The notes beneath the pieces are model-generated. The model had not been told where the DNA came from. It saw only the letters and a list, made by a program, of their open reading frames with translations, and ran no database searches. A stretch of DNA of 64,000 nucleotides from Chloranthus sessilifolius (lineage: Eukaryota; Streptophyta; Magnoliopsida; Chloranthales; Chloranthaceae). The position numbers and the translations under genes are program-made. Shown here piece after piece: positions 57,449-64,000 of the stretch (position 1 is the first letter of the stretch; the number at the start of each line of letters is the position of its first letter). The DNA lies in contig CM037598.1 of assembly GCA_021018995.1 (NCBI GenBank), forward strand, positions 63,816,671 through 63,880,670, in the 5' to 3' direction.

Positions 57449-58172
57449 GCGTGAGAGCTTCATTTACTTTTCATTTTTGGGTTTAGTCTCAAGTTTAACC
57501 GTTTTTGAGTGTTCTAGTGTTCTGAAAATTGTGTTTCAGCGATATTGAGTGATGTAACCGTTGGATTGGGATGGCGTTTCTTCCTATATTTGTTATTTCA
57601 CCTGATCTTCGTCCTAGTGTGATGTCCGAGGAGAGTATTATTATGAGAATGGGCAGTATTGGGAATGAGGGCACTACTCTTCACACCATTCCTTTTTAGG
57701 GAGCAGTGAAGGCAGCATTGATGGGGCGGCGGCGGAGGAAGTGAAGATGGCGGGGAGAGGAGGTGTTGTAAATGGAGGGATGTATTATGCAACCAATCCT
57801 TTCGTCCCTTCTGCCGGTGGCTCGTTTAAGTTCTCCAAGTCTGATGGCAACATCTCTAAAGCCTCAGATTGGATGTTTTGCTCCTCTTTTTAGCTCATTG
57901 TAGTTTTTATTTTCATTTTGGGTTGTATGTTAGGGTTTAGGTTTTCATTTTGGGTTGTAATTTATGAGGTATGTGTTAAGACCTGAAAAGTACCACTTTT
58001 TACCCCTTAACTGAACCTTTGATTAGACCCTTAGCCATCTAATAAGTTCTTGTTAAGTATTTTATGTAGGTAATAATCAGCAGTGAAATAAAGCCATGAA
58101 TCCTGCTAAGGAGCCTATTTTGGCACCAGAAGTCCCTCAGAAGGATGGACTATGAATCCAGACTTGAAATGA

Positions 58173-58925
58173 GCCTCACGCAGCTAACCCAAGATTTAGA
58201 GGATTCAGGAGAAATATGCCTCGCGCAGTCCAACTGAGCTTCCCAAGACTTTACAACAACTTCTCGTGCAGTTGAGTGACTAAAGAGCTTCAGAAGCACA
58301 AACTCGAGCAGCTCTCGCGAAGCTCAAGAGTAGAACACATCGCACAGTCTCGCGCAGTTCAAAGCAGACCTCTCTCAACCTCGCGCAGTTTGCTCAGAAT
58401 GGCTGAGGAGAGAGAGCTTCAGAAGACTCTTCGCGCAGCTGTCGCGCAGTAGCCATGGGATGCAAATATCAGAAGAGAACTCCTCACGTAGTTCTCATGC
58501 TATTCAAGAAGAAAGCATCCTCGCGAAGACAGAGCCATCCTCGCGAAGATCAATTAAGACATGGAACCTCGCGCAGTTCAGAACTCATTAAAGCCTAGCG
58601 AGGAAACTCGCGAAGTCCATTGAAGAGAAGTCCTCGCACAGTTCTCGCGCTATTCAAATCCTTCCTCGCGAAGATCAACCCAGCGAATGCGCAGCTACCT
58701 CGCGACCGCTTGAACTCCAACCCCGCGACATCTGAGGCTTTGATGTCTACACAACCTCGCGAAGCCCAATCCAGCGAGTGCGTAATTCTCTACCGCGTGA
58801 CTGCCTGAAGAGCAAACCAAGGCAACCTCGCGACGGTTGAAGCTTCAATGTCAAACCATCCTCGCGAAGAGCAAGAGCTACCACGCGACATGTCTAGGAA
58901 ACAATAGTCACCTAGCGAAGCTCAG
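58173..58925. repeat. Motif array in Athila-2 LTR (CTCGCGAAG/CTCGCGCAGTT type)
   Basis: Around 25 copies of CCTCGCGAAG, CTCGCGCAGTT or near variants, with a TCGCGA palindromic core, at irregular spacing. Its position in U3 is the same as that of the CTCGAGAGGTT array in Athila-1, but the motif is different. Confidence 0.85.
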
Positions 58926-59103
58926 AACTTCAACTTCCATCCCTGCCGCAGAGGACTTTCTAGGAATTTCTAGCGATTAGGACACGCACTCCCAAGCTTA
59001 ATTCTCTGTGCATGCACCCCGAGGCATCCAAGGGTCACTATTAGGCCACGTGGCATCGTTAAAATTAGGGATTCCTAACCCTAATGTGCCGCCACACCAC
59101 TGC

Positions 59104-59110
59104 TATATAA
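59104..59110 (+). promoter_or_regulatory. TATA box of Athila-2 LTR
   Basis: TATATAA followed by ACCCATACTTAG, about 180 bp downstream of the motif array. Confidence 0.65.
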
Positions 59111-59436
59111 ACCCATACTTAGCTTAGGTTTAGAGATCTTAGAGCACGTCTCATCTCTTGGAGATTTGATCTGAGATCGTTTTTCTTTTCTTTTGTAGCT
59201 GTAAGTAGTTTTCTTTTTCTTTTTCCTTTTCTCCATAGTCCAGCACTTGCTGACTATGTCTTTCTATGCATTTTTAACTAGTTTCATGGAAGTTTTGTAA
59301 TTAGATTTTTACATTATGGGATTTGTGTTTGAATGCGATCTGCTCTGTGCAAGGCAATTGCCTTGTGATCCGCTAGTGCTTTGGCTATGATTCAAAGTAA
59401 TGGAGGACTGATTCTAAGGGCCACTCAGATCCAAGT

Positions 59437-59990
59437 GACCTGTGTGTCTGGGCTATCATGGTCCTATACAGCCTTAGCCCCACCACAGGACCCACTAGAT
59501 GTGAAATCCCCATGGGAGCTTGAGCTGGTAGCCTTGTGACCATGGTGGTGGCAGCGATATTCTTATTTTATCTTGGGCTCCGTGAGGAGGATGGCCTCTG
59601 GGATAGTCTGTCACTATTCAAGTGGACAGGTTATAGCCTTAGGGTGATTCTAATCCACTGATCCAAGATGGATCCTTCTTCTCTGCACCTGAGCTTGTAT
59701 TAGCCTGGTGGGAGATTGTGCAGAGCCAGACTCCCCTATATTTGTATAGATCTGCTATCAGCTGTTAGATCTGATCTGGTTATTGAGATTGTAGGCTTGT
59801 GACTGGACCATTGTAGCCTCATTCAAGCAACGGACAGCTAGATCGTAGGTTGTACTCAATCTCTTGCTGGTTTTATGTGTCTGGGCTATCATGGTCCTAT
59901 ACAGCCTTAGCCCCACACATAGATCCTTAGAGGTTGAGGTTCCCTATGGATTCTTGAGCTGGTAGCCTGGATGAAATAGTGCCTACAATG
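59437..59990 (+). repeat. Partial tandem duplication in Athila-2 LTR
   Basis: The two blocks begin TGTGTCTGGGCTATCATGG and continue into GAGCTGGTAGCCT, about 434 bp apart. The nested LTR fragment of Athila-1 has a comparable doubling (about 6880 and 7330). The Athila-1 3' LTR shows only one copy. Confidence 0.65.
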
Positions 59991-60498
59991 TATAACCTTA
60001 AGGGATCGAATCATGGCAGAGAGATGGGTTGGATCCTTTCTCCTCAGTGGTGATAACGTAGCCATTGGACAGGATTTCTATAACATCAGATCTGAATCTG
60101 AGTTACAAAACTCCTCTGATCTAGGCTCAATAACATACTTCTCACTCTTTTATATTTATTTTCCACACTCCATCCATCCTCTCAACCCTTTCTGTAGTTT
60201 AGACATTAGGCTACCATAGGATCTGTAAACTAAGTGACCTTAAACTCCCTTCCCTTAAGGATTGCCAGATCTGTAGTCAGATCTGGAGGGACTACTAGTG
60301 ATGGCTCCCTTGGAGTTGTAGATCATCTTTCCCTGTGGGACAAACTCCTACTTATCAAAACTTGCCACAATGGACCCTGTATCTTGCAGGTCTAGGACTT
60401 CTCGGTTGTGCTGATTTCATCCCCTATTTTATTTTGATTTTAAATTTCTTTCAGCACAAACAAATAAAGAAAGCACAGCTGGGGTAGCAACAAGTTTT

Positions 60499-60516
60499 TG
60501 GCGCCGTTGTTGGGGA
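60499..60516 (+). other. Primer-binding site of Athila-2 (tRNA-Asp, two mismatches)
   Basis: TGGCGCCGTTGTTGGGGA. It differs from the tRNA-Asp complement present in element L by CC to TT. Six bases from the LTR end. Confidence 0.85.
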
Positions 60517-60804
60517 AAGTTGATCTATTAGTAGATCCTAAGTTTTGGTAATTTTATTATTCTTTGGTAGTTAAGAATAATTGATACTGCTGATGTATTT
60601 GTGATTTTTTTTTGCAGATCTAGACAGCAGTAGTGAAGGACAGTTGGACTGCAATTGGAGCTTAGCTACCTCTGTTTGCAAACTCTCTAACTTTTAAATA
60701 TATTCTTTGAATAGCTATAAATTAGTTAGATAAATTTGTTAATTGTAAAGTTATTCATTTGCAATGTGCCTGCAAGAAGCTCTCCTTGCTGTTGGTGTGC
60801 TTGT
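60517..60804 (+). other. Untranslated leader of Athila-2
   Basis: T-rich, no ORF. The gag frame is open from 60736, but the first ATG in that frame is 60805. Confidence 0.5.
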
Positions 60805-62547
60805 ATGCTAGGGAGGAGATCTCTCAGCCCTACTTTAGAGCCTCTTTATCCTGAGTTAGAAAGAGGAAGGAGACTTAGAAGAGACAGGCACACCACAGGA
60901 GAGCCCCCAAGTGAATCTGTGACAGCAAATATGGGTGAAGAACAACCCAGAACTCTCAAGGAGTTGAATGCTTCAGATGACTATAACTCTCCTTTTAGCA
61001 TTCAATTCCCTGATGTTCAGGGGAATTATGAAATAAAAACTTCAATCATCCAGATGCTGCCCTCTTTCCATGGGCTTAGCAAGGAGGACCCTTACAAGCT
61101 TATTGACCAATTCTTGCCCTTGTGCACCACTTTTAATATCACTGGTTTGGGACCTGAGGCTACTAGGCTTAGACTCTTTCCCTTCCCTCTGAAGGATAGG
61201 GCCAGTACCTGGTTGACCACTCTTCCCAACAATAGCATTGCTTTATGGAAAGACCTGCAGACCAAGTTCCTGACCAAGTTCTTCCCTGAGACCAAAACTA
61301 GCCAGTTGAGGAAGGCAATTCTTGCTTTTACCCAAGCCCCAACTGAGGATTTTAATCAAGCCTGGGATAGGTTTAAGGAAATGCTTAAACAATGCCCCCA
61401 GCACAAGATCCCAGACTGGCAGCTTGTTCAAAGCTTCTACAATGGGATTGATGAAAAAAGTAGAGATATGGTTGGTGCCTCTTGTGGTGGCACTTACATG
61501 CACAAAACTGCTGATGAGGCATGGGAATTGTTTGAGGTGATTAGTGAAAATGCTTTTCAAAAGCTATCCTTGGAAAGAACTAGTCAGGAGTCTGAGTCAA
61601 AAGTGGGGTCTGCTGCTACATCAAGAGGAAAAGTTTATGAGGTGTCTGGGGACAATGACCTGCAGCTACAGATGGCAAACCTCAAAGGGAAGTTTGATAA
61701 ATTATTGACTGTGATGCAACCCAGAAGGGCTGCTCAAGTGGTGGAGGCATGTCTGATATGCCAGTCCCCACAGCACACAGTGGAAGAATGTCCATCTGCA
61801 GGGTAATATCCTGAACTGGTTTTGGAACATGCTGCTGCTGCTCAATCTTATGGCCAGCAACAATCTGGGGGCTACAATAGACAGTCATATGGTTACCAGC
61901 ACCAAAATGCTGGTTACCAATGGAGAGACCACCCAAATCTGAGGTGGAGGCAAGACAATTATATGCAACCCCAGCAGATGTTGGCTTTACCTCAAAGGCC
62001 ACAGCAGCAGTTCAATCAAGGGTATGCCCCTAGGTCTAACTTCCTGCACCATCAGCAGCCCCATCAGCAACAAAATTAGTTGGTCATACCCCACTCTCAG
62101 CTAAGAAATGCTTCCTTTGAGGACCAGGTCTTGACTTCATTGCAAAACCTGGGATCCTTGGCTCAGACTGTGGACTCTCATGGTCAGAGCCTCCAGAAAA
62201 TGGAAGAACAGATAAGCCAAATTTCAAATGCCTTGGCTAGGAGAGATGAAGGGAGGTTGCCCTGCCAGCCAGTTGCTAACCCCAAGGGTCAGTTTTTAAT
62301 CGAAGAAGCTTCCTCAAGTTTTGAGGGAACCAATGTTGTTACTACCCTAAGGTCTGGCAGGCTGATAGACAACCAGGTGGGTAACAGACCAGCAGAGGTC
62401 ATTTCCACAGATGATGCAAATGATCGTGATAGAGATGTTGTTGGAACACAAAGCCAAGAATTGCCTGCCACCCTGCAGCAGGAGAAAAATAAAGAGGCTG
62501 TAGTTGAGCCTCAGCAGGAGGAACAACATGAAAAAAGAAAAAAATAG
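60805..62547 (+). pseudogene. gag: Athila-2 gag, three in-frame stops
   Basis: The first ATG in frame gives MLGRRSLSPTLEP, then an arginine-rich stretch. The capsid domain (MLPSFHGLSKEDPYKLIDQF, WLTTLPNNSIALWKDLQTKF, DWQLVQSFYNGI) is intact. TADEAWELFEVIS marks the Athila type. A CCHC knuckle (CLICQSPQHTVEEC) follows, then a Gln/Tyr-rich part and FEDQVLTSLQNLGSLAQ. Stops at 61804, 62077 and 62545 interrupt an otherwise continuous frame. At least two fall in glutamine-rich contexts, suggesting CAA/CAG to TAA/TAG changes. An alternative start at NMGEEQ (about 60931) is possible. Confidence 0.85.
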
Positions 62548-64000
62548 AAGTATAGTCATGGGCTAGCAGTTGAGGGACCAGCAGTACCTCAACTGCCATT
62601 TCCTCAAGCTTTGAATGGTCCTGTCCCTTTTGATAAAGGGAATGCCCAGATGGAGGAAATGATGGAGACCTTCAGGCAGGTGAAAATCAATTTGCCCACA
62701 GCAGAGGCAATTAAACAGGTCCCAGCCTATGCAAAGTTCCTGAAAGACCTCTACACCCAAAAGAGAAAAGCTAGAGGCCATGTGTCCAGAAAGGTCTTTG
62801 CAACTGATACAGTGAATTCTGTATTTAACATATCAATGCCTGAGAAGTTACAAGATCCAGGGATACCCACTATTCCCTGCGTAATTGGAGACCATACAAT
62901 TGGAAAAGCCCTTTTAGACCTTGGAGCCAGTGTTAACTTGTTGCCATATAGTGTATATCTGCATCTAGGTTTGCGGGAGCTGAAAGTTATCCCCATTGTG
63001 CTAATGATGGCTGATAGGTCGGAGAGGAGACCTCTGGGAATGGTTGAGGATGTCTTAGTGGGGGTGGATAAGTATTTCTACCCTGCTGACTTCTTAGTTT
63101 TGGACATGGGCTACAGCAATAGCCCAACTCCCATACCTGTTATATTTGGCAGGCCTTTGTTGGCCACTACCAATGCATGCATTCAATGTAGGTCTGGAGT
63201 GATGGAGGTAACTTTCGGGCATATGAAAGTTGAGTTGAATGTGTACAATAGTGCAAAGTACCCTCAAGAGGACAATGAGGAGAGCTTTGCAGTGGATGTA
63301 CTAGAAGAAATTGTGGATGAAGAATTGCCCACTCTGCTGGAGTGGAGCAACACTATCAGGAATCTAGTTAAAGTCTGGGATATGGTGGAGGAAGAGAGCC
63401 CAACTGTGATAACAAAAGGCATGACCACATTGAAAGCTTCTGTGGGTTCAGTGCAGCATTCCATTTGGAAACCTACATTGCTGCCTCTTCCTCCAATCAC
63501 CAATGCACCAATTTTGCCACCCACCCTACAAGCCCCCGATCTGGAACTCAAGAAGCTTCTAGAAACATTAAAATATGCCTTCCTTGAGAAAGGTGATAAG
63601 CTTCCTGTGATTATCTCTTCCTCTCTTACCAATGAGTAGGAAGAGGAATTACTAACAGTTTTGAGGAAGCACAAGAAGGAAATTGGTTGGACCATTGCCG
63701 ATCTGAGAGGAATAGATGCATCAATCTGCATGCATAGGATTCATCTTGAGGAGGGAGCACTACCCTCCAGGGAAATGTGGAGGAAGTTAAATCCTCACAT
63801 GCAGGAAGTGGTCCTCAAGGAGATCATCAAATTGCTAGATGCAGGGGTGATTTACCCCATCTCTGATTCTAACTGGGTAGCACCTATCCATGTGGTGCCC
63901 AAGAAATCTGGCATAACAGTTATTAAAACCGAGTCTGGAGAGTTGAGACCAGCCAGGGAGACCACTGGCTGGAGAGTTTGCATTGATTATAGAAAGCTCA
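62548..64000 (+). pseudogene. Athila-2 protease and start of reverse transcriptase
   Basis: The same frame as gag continues. The protease active site ALLDLGASVNLLPYS lies at about 62908-62952, with ERRPLGMVEDVLVG and GRPLLATTNACI following. A Glu-rich and proline linker leads to RT after the TAG at 63637 (SLTNE*EEELL). The N-terminal RT blocks WVAPIHVVPKKSG (about 63874) and WRVCIDYRKL are typical of Athila. The catalytic YVDD-type motif, RNase H and integrase lie beyond the window. Confidence 0.88.

Larger units (their letters stand above)
51158..57973 (+). mobile_element. Ogre/Tat-like LTR element, small non-coding derivative, interrupted by Athila-2
   Basis: It shows the last part of a 5' LTR, a primer site of Ogre type, a 3.4-kb internal region, a polypurine tract and the first 3.1 kb of a 3' LTR starting TGTCTACAGATGCCCC. 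The block CGAGTGGGTCAATCGGGTGC with CTAACACCTTCCC and the primer site TGGCGACTCTGCTAGGGA are hallmarks of Ogre/Tat LTR ends as I know them. No RT, RNase H or integrase is present, whereas autonomous Ogres are far longer. Confidence 0.7.
54836..57973 (+). mobile_element. Ogre-like 3' LTR, first 3.1 kb
   Basis: Starts TGTCTACAGATGCCCC and is cut by Athila-2 at 57973. A TATA box at 57440 means that most of what is seen is U3. It contains a poly-T run at about 56847-56861. ORFs inside have no similarity I recognise. Confidence 0.65.
57974..60492 (+). mobile_element. Athila-2 5' LTR
   Basis: 2519 bp from TGTTAAGACC to GTAGCAACA. The motif array is in U3 (58173-58925), the TATA box at 59104. A block containing TGTGTCTGGGCTATCATGG is duplicated about 434 bp apart in R/U5 (about 59437 and 59871). 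Confidence 0.9.
57974..64000 (+). mobile_element. Athila-2: Athila-type Ty3/gypsy element, 3' end outside window
   Basis: A full 5' LTR (57974-60492), tRNA-Asp primer site, gag, protease and the start of RT. From 60805 to the window end the coding region stays in a single reading frame with only four in-frame stops and no frameshift seen, much better than Athila-1. It is inserted in the 3' LTR of the Ogre-like element. The preceding five bases GTATG are the expected target duplication, but the other copy is out of view. Confidence 0.9.

Noticed and set aside
57570-57700. Short ORF in the Ogre-like LTR starting MAFLPIF
   Set aside because: It ends after about 43 codons, has no resemblance to a known family, and lies in the expected untranslated R/U5 region.
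60736-60804. Gag start at 60736 in Athila-2
   Set aside because: The codon there is TTG. Plant retroelements normally start at ATG, and the first in-frame ATG is 60805.

Overview
The window reads as heterochromatic repeat DNA from a large-genome flowering plant, probably a dicot. I see no host gene, rRNA or tRNA gene. Almost every base belongs to nested LTR retrotransposons of the Ty3/gypsy superfamily. The plant assignment rests on the lineages present: Athila-type, Tekay/Del-type chromoviruses and an Ogre/Tat-type element, with primer-binding sites matching plant tRNA-Asp, initiator tRNA-Met and probably tRNA-Arg. The species cannot be told.

Layout. 1-10791: 3' part of a decayed Athila-type element (Athila-1, + strand) with gag, protease, an integrase tail, a third ORF (ORF3), a nested LTR fragment (about 6130-8141) and its 3' LTR. 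10792-12844, 38068-38118 and 50762-51157: three pieces of one older Tekay-like LTR (LTR-C), split by two elements. 12845-38067: Tekay element A (- strand, target duplication GAATG). A is itself split by L (19802-32135, duplication CCTGT), a non-coding Athila-derived element. L carries a solo Tekay LTR, D (26806-29306, duplication TCAGC). 38119-50761: Tekay element B (+ strand, duplication TCATG), complete and young by its LTRs. 51158-57973: a small Ogre/Tat-like derivative. 57974 to the window end: the 5' LTR, gag, protease and start of reverse transcriptase of Athila-2 (+ strand).

The most interesting pattern links these elements. A, B and Athila-1 each carry an extra ORF3 between integrase and 3' LTR. 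All three ORF3 proteins share a basic N-terminus, a related core, a proline-rich linker and a coiled-coil-like tail. Each element also has its own palindromic motif, repeated many times in its LTR and again in the spacer just upstream of its ORF3. Cores include TGATCGATCA in B, ATCGATCGAACGATTT in A and AACCTCTCGAGAGGTT in Athila-1. The Ogre-like element repeats this LTR-plus-3'-internal arrangement with a fourth motif. I infer that ORF3 and the arrays may form a co-evolving trans-factor/cis-site pair, analogous in layout to the anti-silencing proteins of VANDAL DNA transposons. This is a hypothesis.

Second, A and B each have a GT-AG interval at the same phase of the same glycine codon between gag and protease. 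Removing it makes gag and protease one frame, so it is probably a conserved intron. Third, many stop codons fall where a related copy has glutamine, which fits C-to-T decay of methylated DNA.
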